DNA of 64,000 bases, taken from the NCBI GenBank assembly GCA_009746045.1, contig RPFO01000027.1, positions 2,588,733 to 2,652,732 of the forward strand, in the 5' to 3' direction. The position numbers and the translations under genes were made by a program. This document shows, piece by piece, positions 49,801-60,332 of the stretch. The notes under the pieces are model-generated. The model was given only the letters and a program-made list of their open reading frames with translations, was not told the DNA's origin and did no database searches. How positions within the stretch are numbered: position 1 is the stretch's first letter; each line of letters begins with the position of its first letter. The DNA comes from Mesostigma viride (taxonomy: Eukaryota; Streptophyta; Mesostigmatophyceae; Mesostigmatales; Mesostigmataceae).

Positions 49801-52786
49801 GCGCCATCAAGCGTGCGCCATCCTCTAGACCAGGTCGCGCCATCGAGCGTGCGCCATCCTCTAGATCAGGTCGCGCCATCGAGCGTGCGCCATCCTCTAG
49901 ACCAGGTCGCGCCATCAAGCGTGCGCCATCCTCTAGACCAGGTCGCGCCATCAAGCGTGCGCCATCCTCTAGACCAGGTCGCGCCATCAAGCGTGCGCCA
50001 TCCTCTAGACCAGGTCGCGCCATCAAGCGTGCGCCATCCTCTAGATCAGGTCGCGCCATCAAGCGTGCGACATCCTCTAGACCAGGTCGCGCCATCAAGC
50101 GTGCGCCATCCTCTAGATCAGGTCGCGCCATCAAGCGTGCGCCATCCTCTAGATCAGGTCGCGCCATCAAGCGTGCGCCATCCTCTAGATCAGGTCGCGC
50201 CATCAAGCAAGATCCTAAATAAGAAGAACTGATTGAACATTCCTAGCCACAAAAAGAAAGAAAAGGCAGGAATAACCGAAAAAAGAAGTTACTTTGGACA
50301 AACTTCTTCACAAATCCACCCTGGCCCCTGTAGGAGTGCATGGTTGCCAGCCATGCACATCTCACAATCTGCCAAGGCCTTCACTGCAGCAGCAGCAAGA
50401 GCAGCAGCAGCAGCAGCAGCCAGGCAAGTCCACCAACCCCGCACTGAATGCCTCCCTACTGGCCCGGCACGCCCCCCCCACTAGTGGATGCAGGAAAGGA
50501 GCCTACACAACGTTCCCACATACCCGTGGCTACAGGTAGGGAGCACACCACCGACAAAACCCCCATGGCCATCACGGGTGACACTCACCTCCCAGATAGC
50601 ATCGCCCAGAAACGCCAGCGTGGCCGGTGCGTAGTTGGCGCGGACGTCGCCCGTGGAGGGAGGCGAGGGCAGCCACATGCCCGCCACCTGTCCACCCGCC
50701 ACATGCTCGCTCGGGATTCCATCGCGCGCCATGCCACCAGCCGCACCTGCCGCGGCGCGCGTGGATGACGCCCCCGCCATGGGGCCTGCGCTGGCATCGG
50801 CCATGATGGCATTGCGCCCGTCGACGGGACCTGCAGCGGCAATGTGAGGGCAGCGTTGCCGTCATGCGGTGAGGGCAGCATGGGGGTACCGCGTAGGGAA
50901 GAAACCCATGGCCAGGCAGCAGGCGCAGGGATGCTGTGCTGTTATGGTTCCATGCGCGGATGGAGGCGTGTGCTGGACACGATGGTGACGTCCCATGAGG
51001 CGGTGCCGTGACCCATCCTCGCAGGAGCCGTTATCGCGAGACGTGGTTGGGGGGGGGTGTCGGAGGAGGGGGTAAGCGCCTGGCGCTACCTAGACAGCGC
51101 CACTGGGTCGCCACCACACACACACATACCGCGCACATGGGGCATACGGCGCATGACACCAGCGCCATGTGGGCGCATTATCCAAGGGGTGGGTGCCAAC
51201 ATCAAACCGTACAGCCCGTACAGCCCGTCATGCGAACATGCCACGCACGTAATGAGAACATGCCACGCAGGCCATGAGAACATGCCACGCAGGCCATGCG
51301 AACATGCCACGCAGGCCATGAGAACATGCCACGCACGTCATGCGAACATGCCACGCACGCAGGACTTGGCTCCACGGATTGCGGACGTATGCATGTGCAA
51401 GGCATGCGCGCAAGATCTAGGGAGGCGCGAGGCATGCGCAAGGGGACAGGAGTAAGTGGGCAAGCGTACTCGTGCTCGATGGAGCTAGCACACTTGGATG
51501 GAGCTAGCACACTTGGATGGAGCTAGCACACTTGAATGGAGCCAGCACACTTGGATGGAGCTAGCACACTTGGATGGAGCTAGCACACTTGGATGGAGCT
51601 AGCACACTTGGATGGAGCCAGCACACTTGGATGGAGCCAGCACACTTGGATGGAGCTAGCACACTTCGATGGAGCAAGCACACTTGGATGGAGCTAGCAC
51701 ACTTGGATGGAGCTAGCACACTTGGATGGAGCTAGCACACTTGGATGGAGCTAGCACACTTGAATGGAGCCAGCACACTTGGATGGAGCTAGCACACTTG
51801 GATGGAGCTGGCACACTTGGATGGAGCTAGCACACTTGGATGGAGCTAGCACACTTGGATGGAGCTAGCACACTTGGATGGAGCTAGCGCACTTCGATGG
51901 AGCTAGCAAACTTGGATGGAACTAGCACACTTGGATGGAGCTAGCACACTTGGATGGAGCCAGCACACTTGGATGGAGCTAGCACACTTGAATGGAGCCA
52001 GCACACTTGGATGGAGCTAGCACACTTGGACGGAGCTAGCGCACTTCGATGGAGCTAGCACACTTGGATGGAGCTAGCACACTTGGATGGAGCTAGCACA
52101 CTTGGATGGAGCTAGCACACTTGGATGGAGCTAGCACACTTGGATGGAGCTAGCACACTTGGATGGAGCTAGCACACTTGGATGGAGCTAGCACACTTGG
52201 ATGAAGCTAGCACACTTGGAGCTCCGCGGTGCTGCCAGCAGGATTCCGCGCTGCACATGACAGGTCAGCAGCAGAGGGGCGATGCACTCTCGTTCCGCCA
52301 AATGCTGCTGCACAGAGAGGCACGCCAAAGGGCACGCCACAGCTACCAAGGAAAATTTGATGCGTTCACCTCCGGCGACATATGCGCACTTTGACCTTGG
52401 TCGCTCCCCCGAACATGGATACACTAAAAGGGTCTTGACCACGACGACCCCAGTGACATCCCATGATACGCACCGGCAAGACCGGCGACCACGCTGTCAG
52501 GCGTCTCGAAGTTTCCAATGCCTCCGGCCTCGTCGCGGATGGGAGGGAAGGCACCGGGCACGGGAGTGCTGCTGAAGACGTTAGGGCTTCCCGCATGCTG
52601 GCGTTTGGCCTTCCGACGATGCATCGCGACGCTGCAGTCGCGCCGTTTCGTTGCTGCCTTGTGCGGCTGTTGACGGAGGCATCCACATCCTCCAAAGGCG
52701 TTGGCAGGAAGCCAACCCGCGGCGCTTTCGGCAGCACAAGAACGTCCCCAGTGATGGGGCAAAAAATGCCACGGTAGCGCTGCCAT
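40883..52786 (-). CDS. mini-ribonuclease III (plastid RNC3/RNC4 type), six exons
   Basis: Exons in coding order: 52786-52474, 50830-50589, 48364-48278, 46742-46684, 43630-43522, 41002-40883. They total 930 bp (309 residues and stop), all with GT/AG borders and matching phases (1, 0, 0, 2, 0). The RNase III signature is APATLAFLGDAIWE (exon 2), followed by VFMRRHFF and HQDVTANVRAEAQ (exon 3), VEQLLREDNNFLTPTE (exon 4), RWGRNAAPRG and YRNATALECL (exon 5) and VGYLYISDPSRL (exon 6). Asp in GDA and Glu in ALECLVG are the expected catalytic residues. Like bacterial mini-III it has no dsRNA-binding domain. Exons 1-2 begin MAALPWHF and are rich in Ala, Ser and Arg with few acids, as in a plastid transit peptide. 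Family role: plastid 23S rRNA maturation. Exons 2-6 are firm in the core; exon 1 rests on phase and composition only. Confidence 0.85.
41926..42618. repeat. 33-bp minisatellite, 21 units, in intron 5 of the mini-RNase III gene
   Basis: The unit reads ccacttgcgctgctaccaca plus cagttgtgcctcg, and 21 copies fit the span exactly. Variation is mostly cgcc/cgct. Because 33 is a multiple of 3, long 11-residue-repeat ORFs appear on both strands. Confidence 0.97.
42681..42841. repeat. (GGTTGGT)n minisatellite in intron 5 of the mini-RNase III gene
   Basis: 7-bp unit ggttggt with variants (ggtcggt, ggctggt, ggacggt). Confidence 0.93.
43327..43391. repeat. (CCCCCG)n microsatellite in intron 5 of the mini-RNase III gene
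   Basis: About 11 hexanucleotide units, giving Pro-rich or Gly-rich chance ORFs. Confidence 0.95.
44043..45670. repeat. 27/28-bp minisatellite, about 60 units, in intron 4 of the mini-RNase III gene
   Basis: The unit is ctgtccaccatctaccacac plus cgactgg, with cta/cga/cca variants and 28-bp forms (gactcgactg, gactggactg). Higher-order blocks are visible: the runs near 44041-44560 and 44810-45310 have the same order of variants. Confidence 0.96.
46021..46683. repeat. 23-bp minisatellite, about 29 units, at the 5' end of intron 4
   Basis: The unit is catggcacccacgcgcatg plus caca. On the coding strand each unit reads GTGGGTGCCATGTGTGCATG plus CGC, and the first unit begins exactly at the intron 5' splice site (46683). 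The array is therefore a tandem amplification of the first bases of the intron. Confidence 0.95.
46743..48277. repeat. intron 3 of the mini-RNase III gene with a degenerate G/A-rich repeat
   Basis: Between 47600 and 48015 about six degenerate 60-80-bp units share tgcctgccc, ccaaaaaa and aggtggagggg. There are C homopolymers at 47443-47460 and 47814-47828. I see no gene in this intron. Confidence 0.65.
48444..48634. repeat. (TGCCTCTG)n then (CCCT)n microsatellites in intron 2 of the mini-RNase III gene
   Basis: An 8-bp unit repeated about five times merges into about 36 CCCT units. It lies about 80 bp from the acceptor of exon 3. Confidence 0.95.
48641..50206. repeat. 36-bp minisatellite, about 43 units, in intron 2 of the mini-RNase III gene
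   Basis: The unit is cgcgccatcaagcgtgcgcc plus atcctctagaccaggt; the main variant is cca/tca, and two units carry an extra agc. It is open on both strands for >600 codons because 36 is a multiple of 3. Confidence 0.97.
51231..51360. repeat. ~22-bp short tandem repeat in intron 1 of the mini-RNase III gene
   Basis: The unit gaacatgccacgcaggccat(ga) is repeated 6-7 times with small changes. Confidence 0.8.
51480..52218. repeat. 19-bp minisatellite, about 39 units, in intron 1 of the mini-RNase III gene
   Basis: The unit is ggagctagcacacttggat; variants include gccagc, cttcgat and cttgaat. Each unit contains the palindrome gctagc. Confidence 0.96.
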
Positions 52787-54025
52787 AACAATGTCCAGCC
52801 TCGGCTTCGGTAACAGTCGTTCGAAGATGGCAGGCTGTACGGGGATGTGTGGGCCGCCAGCCCGTCACTTAAATGACAAAGTGGGCTCTACGACGACAAA
52901 TGCAGTGCATGGGAAGGATACCAGAAATGCCGGCCTAGGCCGTAGAGCGCATACAACCCTTTCATTGACGAGAGTTTCTGATAAGTATTCTAATAAGTAT
53001 TCTAATAAGTAATATTTCCTGTTCCTCCGTGCTTCGCTCCTCCCTATTCGACATTAACCCCGCGCATAAGATGTCATTTGCAACTCTGGAGCAAACTGTA
53101 ACGGAATTCTGCAGCCCTAAATCTCACATTACCAAAACAATGTCATCAATTATTGTTGGTCAATTCTCAACGCAGGGTCAAACGTAAGGAAAAAAGGAAA
53201 CAGTCATGCTACCCTATCAAGTATCAATCCAGCATCGCACCAAATCTTTCACTATATCAGCTAGGAGCTGTGGGGCGTGGTGCGCCCCTAATAAAATTCC
53301 ATTGTTCCTAATCAGGCAACTGAGGCAAGAGGAAAAAGGATACAATGTAATAATTAATTATTCGTCACCCCGCACCCGTTCGCGTTACAAGATTACCTAT
53401 GTAAGTGATCTAACCATATGAAAGACCGACGGGCATCCATAAGTAACAATCATGGACGTAGTCGATGGTGATTAATGAATGTACTTGCATTCGCAGGTTT
53501 TGACGCAGGTGCCGTCAGCCCGTCATTCCTGTGTTGCGTCGGCCCGCATGCCGCATGAGTCAAAGGACTTGACTCATGAGACAAGCCACAGCTCCAGGGA
53601 GATTATTTTTTTCACTCATGAGTGAAACACTCACCCCCGGACCAGAATCAGACCGGGGATCGCCGCCGCGCCTGGTTGCGAGCTACTTCAAGCAGGCCGT
53701 GGACTGCCCTAGCGGCGTATCCAGGCGGGAAGTCTGCGTAAACACTAAATGCCTGCGTAACGAACCACACTCCTCTTACGGCTTGTACTCGGGCCGGATC
53801 GCCGGGCCAGCCGCCAAGTCGCCAGCCGCCAGCAATCAGCTCCCGCCGCAGGTCATCTAACGCGCGAATTTTTTAGCGGGAAACCACGTTGTCGTCTTCT
53901 GTTATTGTACTTAGGAACTGCTGCCTGCTGACCAGCGTTGCTTGGCTGCGGCCTGTCGGGCATCGCGCGTCGCGGATACTCGCAACCTGTGTCATCGTGC
54001 TAACATTCTGGTATATTTGCCCAGT
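52787..54025. other. intergenic region between two divergent genes
   Basis: About 1.2 kb that must hold both promoters. I see a short repeat of taataagtattc at 52980-53010 and no clear TATA box or gene. Confidence 0.45.
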
Positions 54026-56701
54026 ATGCCTACCGAAGAAGTTATTGACCTCACAGTTACCCCCGTGAAGGCGTCGCCTGCACGAAGGCGGTCGGCGCCC
54101 GAAGCGAAGGCATCAGTCAGTTTGTCCAGCTGCTTAATCTTTCAAGCTTTTTTTTTTTTTTTTCCAGCTTGCTTTAACCCTCTCTGTCTGTTTTAAACGC
54201 AACAACCTGAAGTCTGTTTTTAACGCAACAACCTTCGAGCGTTCTTGGTGGCTAACTTATACGCTTGTTTTGCTTTAGCTATGTGTTATGGACGGTATCA
54301 AGGAGACAACTAGCGCAGGCCAGAAATCGGGAGAATCCGGACCATGGTAGCTCGAGCCTGCCGTTATCTTGTCCGCCTGTTCGAGTCGTTCAGGATGATG
54401 AGTATGAATAGTTATGGAAATGTGTAGCCTTGTGCATTGAAATTATGGCTGATTCTGGTGTAGAGCGACTAGATGACCTAGACGGTGGGGCCGGATCAGG
54501 GCGTGTGTTTCGATATGATCAATGAGAGCTTGAAGAAGATTTGGTCAGGGTTACGGCTACAAATTATGGGGTACTAATGGGTTCTTACGATGGATATGGT
54601 TATGCTTTCCTAATGAAGATTGCGTAGCTAGCTGGCGAAGAACCATTCCAACAATGCCGTGGCCCGTGATTTTCCTTGCATGCTGTTATGTTGGTGCAGG
54701 GTATTGATGTCTCCCCAATGACCGGCGCCTTTCAGTGGGGCCCTCACTACTCGGACGTAAAAGGGCAGAAGGCAAGTATAAGTGTCTATTATGCTATGCA
54801 ATATGGTATGCTCATCCCTGTGCTAATGGTCGAGGTTTTATAGTGCATACGATTTTGGCTACGCCTATGCTTTTCGAATCGGGTGCAATGCAATGCAAGG
54901 ACATGCATAAATATGTCACATGTGTCTATTATCCGTGTAATGCTTAATATGCTTAGTAACGCTAACGTTTATAAGAAATGTCTTAGGCATTATATCAAAC
55001 ATGATATCATTATTATCATACGTAATGATAATGTTGCATTTGGTTGTGGTTGCCGGCCGTGCTTTTGTACCTTTTATTTTGTCACACATGGGTGTTGCGA
55101 AGAGGCCGGGGCTGGACACGTCGCCACCGGCGCCGGCGACGTCGAGGTATCGCTGGCATTCGGGAATTAAGGCGGAGGTGAAGGAGGAGGAGAAGGAGGA
55201 GGAGACGGACACGGAGAGGGAGAGGGAGAGGGAGAGGGAGAGGGAGATGAAGAGGAAGAGGGACAACGCGGCTTGGGAGAGCGAGAGAGAGACATTCAGG
55301 GAGAGGGAGAGGAAGTGGGAAAGCGAGAGGGAGGAAAGCAAGATGGAGAGGGAGAGGGAGAGGGAGAGGGCCGAGAGGGAGAGGGAGAGGGAGAGGGAGA
55401 GGGAGAGGGAGAGGGAGAGGGAGAGGGAGAGGGAGAGGGAGAGGGAGAGGGAGAGGGAGAGGGAGAGGGAGACGGAGAGGGAGAGGGAGAGGGAGAGGGA
55501 GAGGGAGAGGGGTAGGGAGAGGGGGAGGGAGTGGGACAACAACAAGGAGAAGGACAAGGCGGACGCCCCCGCGAAGAAGAAGAAGGAGAAGCAGAAGGAG
55601 GAGGTACGTATGCTTGTGTCCTTGTGTATGTGTGGCACATGGCGTCGTTTGGTGTGTATAATATGGGGGGCATATGGACAGTTGTGTTTAATGCCTTGTG
55701 GCGGATGTGGACGTGGCAATGCAAGATGTTGTTAGAAAATAAATTCTTCAAGTCAGCCTTGTGGGGGGGTCATGTGGCCAGATTTTTAGAGAAAATATAT
55801 TCTGCCCGCTGCGTGCCGTGGGGCTGTGGGGGGGCTGTGGAGGTTCATGTGGCCAGATTTTTAGAGAAGATATATTCTGCCCGCTGCGTGCCGTAGGGGG
55901 ATGGGGGGTGGCATAATAACCAGACTCTCAAGAGAATAAATTGTTCAAGACAAACCCCCTTCACCTATGCACTGTTGATTCCAATCTACGCCATGATCAT
56001 GCATCCATGCAGCGTGGGGACGAGGACGGTGAGGGTGCTGCCAATTACCCGGCGAGGATTCTCAAGGGATGCATCAAGTTTGGATGCAATCCTCCCACGC
56101 AGGCGTGGCACGAGAAGGGCCGGGTAAGAGTACATTTCTCTCCATGCATGTTAGGGTTGCAAGCTGATGGATGTGTCTGCTTGTCGTCATTCTACTACTT
56201 ACCTAGTTAAAGAACTTGGAGAGGTTGTATCGTACCATGCCACGTGTGGGAGAGACTGTTGAATGCATGGTTAACTAATGCGTCACAAGTACATTGTTAC
56301 CCTCACCCATGCATATCATTGAAATGACATTGCAGCAAATCGTGTACCCTCATGATGACGTGAAGACGATTAGGTTGCGTCCCGTGCCCGAGTTCCATGA
56401 ATTCAAAGGCAAGTGTGGCGGGAAAGGGAGCAAGGAGAAGGGTGGGCGATGTGGGCATGTTCTGATTGAACATAGCATCCACATCTCCGTTTTTCTTACT
56501 GTGCAGCCGAAGGTCCAGGCAGGCGGTCAGTGGCACGGCATGGTTTATTTCTGCCCGCACTGCTTTTTGAACCCCGATCCTAGCTTGGCGGATGCACTTG
56601 CCAAGGTCCGCAGGCCCGCAGTACTTGACTCACCGGTTGTGATGACGAAGGCGGAGGTAGAGTACTTTAAGTCGTTAGGGTTTCCCGTAGCGGAACAGTA
56701 G
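54026..56701 (+). CDS. unknown host protein: SIM-like N-terminus, Arg/Glu-rich region, Cys/His-rich C-terminus; five exons
   Basis: Exons 54026-54115, 54700-54771, 55103-55603, 56013-56123 and 56336-56701 join in phase 0 at every border (1140 bp, 379 residues). Exons 4 and 5 have clear signals (gaggag|gtacgt; atgcag|cgtggg; gccggg|taagag region; ttgcag|caaatc). Exon 2 ends in aag|gcaagt, a GC-type donor. Exons 1 and 2 are less certain; if absent, translation could start at ATG 55088. Exon 1 has EEVIDLT, like a SUMO-interaction motif. Exon 3 has a long Arg-Glu dipeptide tract coded by a GAGAGG microsatellite. The C-terminus has CIKFGC, KGRCGHVLIEH and YFCPHCFLNP, which could bind zinc. I do not recognise the family; a nuclear role is only suggested by composition. 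Confidence 0.6.
54301..54515 (+). repeat. dispersed repeat, copy A (within intron 1 of the unknown gene)
   Basis: It begins caaggagacaactagcgcag and ends near gatcagggcgtgtgtttc. An inverted, ~85-90% similar copy lies at 60652-60893. Both contain ccatggtagctcgagcctgc, which could code MVARACRYL. Confidence 0.75.
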
Positions 56702-56985
56702 ATAGTGTACTGCACATGATGTGTACTAGATATCATCAACACGTGGCAATTGCCTACGTATGAGCCTCTGTGGCCGTTGGCCTTTTTTTACCATTACAGG
56801 AGAGCAACCCGTGGGGTTGCTAGGGGTTACAAATCGCTCAACACGGGTTTCTTTAGTAGCGAATAAGTCATGCATTTTTAGGATAGCTTTTGCATCCAAT
56901 ACTCATTTTGAGGGGGTTACACGCATCCCCATGAACTGTTTAATACATTACACGCGGACCCATTCGGGAGCCTCGGATTGATGCA

Positions 56986-57058
56986 TTAATTAATTAATTA
57001 ATTAATTAATTAATTAATTAATTAATTAATTAATTAATTAATTAATTAATTAATTAAT
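56986..57058. repeat. (TTAA)n microsatellite upstream of the Penelope-like element
   Basis: About 18 units of ttaa/aatt. Shorter attaattaatt runs recur at 60956, 61570 and elsewhere in the right part of the window. Confidence 0.95.
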
Positions 57059-57275
57059 AGACATGTGACTGCACGTCACGTGAGCATAAATAGATTCCAT
57101 TCAGCAACAGATAGAGTCCATTCAGCTGTGTTGTTAGCCACATCCTGCCCCGGGGAGATGCATCATGGACCACCGCTATCGCGTAACGGGTGTTACGCAA
57201 TGAATATTGACTTACCTCAATATGCTCCGCTCTGGTTCTGTTTGATGTCTTAGCTCTCAGTGCATCTGAATCATC

Positions 57276-60200
57276 ATGAAACACCTTATGACTTTCTGGC
57301 ATGCTCTTACCCTCCACAGAATACGGCAATCCAGTGGCATTGATTACCGGAAGTACACTGCTATTTCTCGGCAGTTCCCCTATCGTATCTCCTCACAGGC
57401 ATGGCGGAAGCGTTGTCGCATCAACACGCGCCATAACCATCACTGCAAGGATGACCATACTCTACGTCGCCTCCGGCGCTTACAGCGCACGCATTTGTCG
57501 CTTACCAACTCCACTCGCCCACACCCCGTAAGCACCCATCGCGTCATTTATGCCATTTACAACCGCAGGTACCCTCAGCGTATCTACGTTGGCCAGACGC
57601 AACGGGATGCCTGGACGCGTTTTCAGGAACATGTCCGAGCGGCACGCCGCCTTCATATTGGCCGCCCTGCCGCCAACGACGACACCCCCCTACATGGCGC
57701 CATGGCCCAATACGGGTGGTGGGATTGGCGAGTCGTCCCCTTGGAACATATCCCCGGCACCTTTACCGGCGCCGCTTTTCGCAAAGCCGCAGGGCATCGG
57801 GAAACGTTTTGGAAACGAATGTTACATGCATTTCTGCCCCACGGTTTTTGCATTGAAGGCAAGAGTTTCAAAGCTCGGTCTCGCCGCCGCCCGCCTCCCC
57901 TCCGTCCCCGCCCTCTTATGTTCATCCGTGCCTGGCGTCTGAAGCACAATCTCCACCCATATCGCCCCTATCCCCCCAGCGTCACCCCGGCCCCTCCACC
58001 TTCCACACATGTGTCCACCGATCCTTCCCTTTACTCCACCAGTCTCCGCTGCTTACGTCACATGTCTCGGCTTATGCAACGCGGCAACTTTCATGCATCC
58101 TATCTCGAAGCATGCAGCTTGAAGAAGCTTACCAGCTTACACATTGCCGTCGGGTCGTGCTCCCCAGCTGATCTGCAAGTCCCCCGCTCCCATGCCACTA
58201 GTCTGCGAGGCCTTCTCTCACGTATCATTCGGCACCGTGTCAATGGGAATGCAGATGCACTGCGTCCGCGCCGTTTGCTGATCTCACCTTTCATTCATGC
58301 TGCGATGGATGAGCTGTGTTTGCCACACATTCTGCATTTGCCGCAAGTGCAGGCTGCGATGCCGCTCGTGGTGCGCAACACTTTCGGCACTCCCATTGCC
58401 GCCTGGCATTACTCTCCCACCTTGGGACAAATGGTTTTCAGCAACGGGAAGGTCAGCCGCGATACAACGCCCACCGAGCTGGCCACCATCTTGGCAGGGC
58501 CCTGCCCCTGCCAACAACAACGGTATTTCAAGTACCTTGATCCCACCTCACAGCACGTCATGACCGCTGACCTCAGCATCCTGCCGAGCCACACGCTTGT
58601 AGACCTTTTTGCCAAAGGCACCAAGTTTCGGCCGTGGGTCCAGCGCACGTGTGCCAAAGAGGTGAATGCACTGCTCTCCACATCACTGCGCAAATTCTGC
58701 AATGCCATGAGCACGGACCTACAGCTTGCTCCCCTTGCCATGGAACCGTGGTTTCGCGCCGTCATTCACGAATGCAATGCACGTCTCACCAGGCTTGATT
58801 ACCGTCTCCAGCAGGTCCACCGCACCACCTGGCTCAACACCACAGATAAAGCACTTCTGGACCACTTCAAGCAGGACTTTATCATCACGTGTGTTGACAA
58901 GAGTGCCAACAACTTTGCTTTCATATGCAAGAAGCACTACCTTGCTACTTTGCAACACGAGTTGGCGTCCAGCCCTACCTATGTTCAGCGTGCACAGTCC
59001 ACCGCCAGTATCACTGCTGCTCATCGGGCTTTTCTGCACAGCCAAAACATTTTTGCTCGGGCATTCCTTAAGCGGCAGCGACGCGCCACCACCACTACGT
59101 TCCCATATCTGTATCTCACTCTTAAGCTGCACAAAACTCCTGTTGCTTTGCGCACCATTGCTGCGTCGCATTCAGCCCCACTGATGCCTCTCTCGAAACT
59201 CATCTGCCATGCTTTGAATGCTCTTCTCCCCGAAGCCAATGCATTATGGGTGGAGGTGCTGTCGAATGCCGGGTATGAATGCGCTGGTAGTTGGATCGTC
59301 ATAGACTCAGCCCAAGTACGCCTACGCCTTGCCGCCCTTAGCCGTTCTAAGACAGCAGCAGAGAAACGTATACCTATGCCCATAGCCACCTATGATTTCA
59401 CCACTCTATATACCACACTAGATTTGCACGATTTGAAAGCTCGTTTAGATAGCCTCCTTACTCGTCTGTATGCACGTAGGCCTCACGGGCGCAACCACCT
59501 GCACGTGCGTGTTTCTCAGACCAAGCCCACGGCAACGTGGCTCTCAGGGATCGCGGCAGGTGCTATCGTGTGGGATGGTTATAATTATATTATCACGAAG
59601 GCTGACCTTGTCCATTGGATCTCTTATCTTGTTGATAACACCTTCATCTGTTTTGCGGGCAATGTATACCAACAAGCTATCGGCATCCCTATGGGCACTA
59701 ACTGTGCCGGGCTCCTTGCAAACCTCTATCTATACACTTATGAGCTTGCATTCATGGAGAATCTCATTGCCTCAAACGATGATGTTCTCATCAGGCGTTT
59801 TATCCATACATGTCGATACATTGATGATGTCATCGCTTTCGACAACCCTGATTTCGCAACCCATTTGTATATCACCGCTGGTCTGCCTGGCATCTACCCG
59901 CAAGCGTCCCTCACATTAAAGCTCACGTCGGAGGATACTCATTGCAATTACCTCGATCTTAACATTACCCATAACAAGAAGGGCTGGCGTACGGCTGTCT
60001 ATGATAAGCGCAAGGATCCTAAATACCAGCAAATTCCTTTTATTCGTTACCCCGATATTCACAGTCTCCTTTCCCACACAGCAAAATATGGTGTTGTTCT
60101 TTCTCAGTTACATCGTTTTTCCCGTCTTTGTTCTTATCGTGTTGATTTCATCACGACTCTTGTTGAACTCTTGCAGCGTTTACTGGTCAAAGACTATGAC

Positions 60201-60332
60201 CGAGCCATTATGCTCCGTCAAGTCCGATGTTTTTTGCAACGTCACCCACATCTGTTCGGTGCTGCCCCTTGGCACAAGCTCTACAAACAGGTCGTGGACC
60301 GGCTGGATCGCATAGTATCTCCGCACATCTGA
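57276..60332 (+). CDS. Penelope-like element protein with N-terminal GIY-YIG (Chlamys-type)
   Basis: A 1018-residue intact frame. Residues ~88-210 form a GIY-YIG endonuclease: HRVIYAIYNRRYPQRIYVGQ (the two Tyr motifs), RFQEHVRAAR (Arg) and RETFWKRMLHAFLPHGF (Glu). A long linker follows, then a Penelope/telomerase-type reverse transcriptase: YDFTTLYTTLDLHDL (first Asp), GIPMGTNCAGLLANLYLYTY (near residue 802), CRYIDDVIAF (YIDD, near residue 848) and LTLKLTSEDTHCNYLDLNI. In classical Penelope elements GIY-YIG is C-terminal; the N-terminal order is that of the permuted clade described in green algae and protists. The start ATG 57276 is the first in frame. Intact reading suggests recent activity. 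Confidence 0.92.
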   Translation: MKHLMTFWHALTLHRIRQSSGIDYRKYTAISRQFPYRISSQAWRKRCRINTRHNHHCKDDHTLRRLRRLQRTHLSLTNSTRPHPVSTHRVIYAIYNRRYPQRIYVGQTQRDAWTRFQEHVRAARRLHIGRPAANDDTPLHGAMAQYGWWDWRVVPLEHIPGTFTGAAFRKAAGHRETFWKRMLHAFLPHGFCIEGKSFKARSRRRPPPLRPRPLMFIRAWRLKHNLHPYRPYPPSVTPAPPPSTHVSTDPSLYSTSLRCLRHMSRLMQRGNFHASYLEACSLKKLTSLHIAVGSCSPADLQVPRSHATSLRGLLSRIIRHRVNGNADALRPRRLLISPFIHAAMDELCLPHILHLPQVQAAMPLVVRNTFGTPIAAWHYSPTLGQMVFSNGKVSRDTTPTELATILAGPCPCQQQRYFKYLDPTSQHVMTADLSILPSHTLVDLFAKGTKFRPWVQRTCAKEVNALLSTSLRKFCNAMSTDLQLAPLAMEPWFRAVIHECNARLTRLDYRLQQVHRTTWLNTTDKALLDHFKQDFIITCVDKSANNFAFICKKHYLATLQHELASSPTYVQRAQSTASITAAHRAFLHSQNIFARAFLKRQRRATTTTFPYLYLTLKLHKTPVALRTIAASHSAPLMPLSKLICHALNALLPEANALWVEVLSNAGYECAGSWIVIDSAQVRLRLAALSRSKTAAEKRIPMPIATYDFTTLYTTLDLHDLKARLDSLLTRLYARRPHGRNHLHVRVSQTKPTATWLSGIAAGAIVWDGYNYIITKADLVHWISYLVDNTFICFAGNVYQQAIGIPMGTNCAGLLANLYLYTYELAFMENLIASNDDVLIRRFIHTCRYIDDVIAFDNPDFATHLYITAGLPGIYPQASLTLKLTSEDTHCNYLDLNITHNKKGWRTAVYDKRKDPKYQQIPFIRYPDIHSLLSHTAKYGVVLSQLHRFSRLCSYRVDFITTLVELLQRLLVKDYDRAIMLRQVRCFLQRHPHLFGAAPWHKLYKQVVDRLDRIVSPHI

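Noticed and set aside
48245-50222. Long ORFs on both strands (653 and 621 codons) with 12-residue repeats
   Set aside because: They come from the 36-bp array, whose unit length is a multiple of 3. Only the 87-bp exon at 48278-48364 within the minus frame is supported as coding.
51480-52218. CRISPR-like regular repeat array
   Set aside because: The units are contiguous with no unique spacers, and the context is a eukaryotic intron. The same holds for all other arrays in the window.
54916-55751. Minus-strand Leu-Ser-Leu repeat ORFs opposite the Arg/Glu-rich exon
   Set aside because: They are the complement of the GAGAGG microsatellite; the plus strand has splice sites and a frame that continues into conserved-looking exons.
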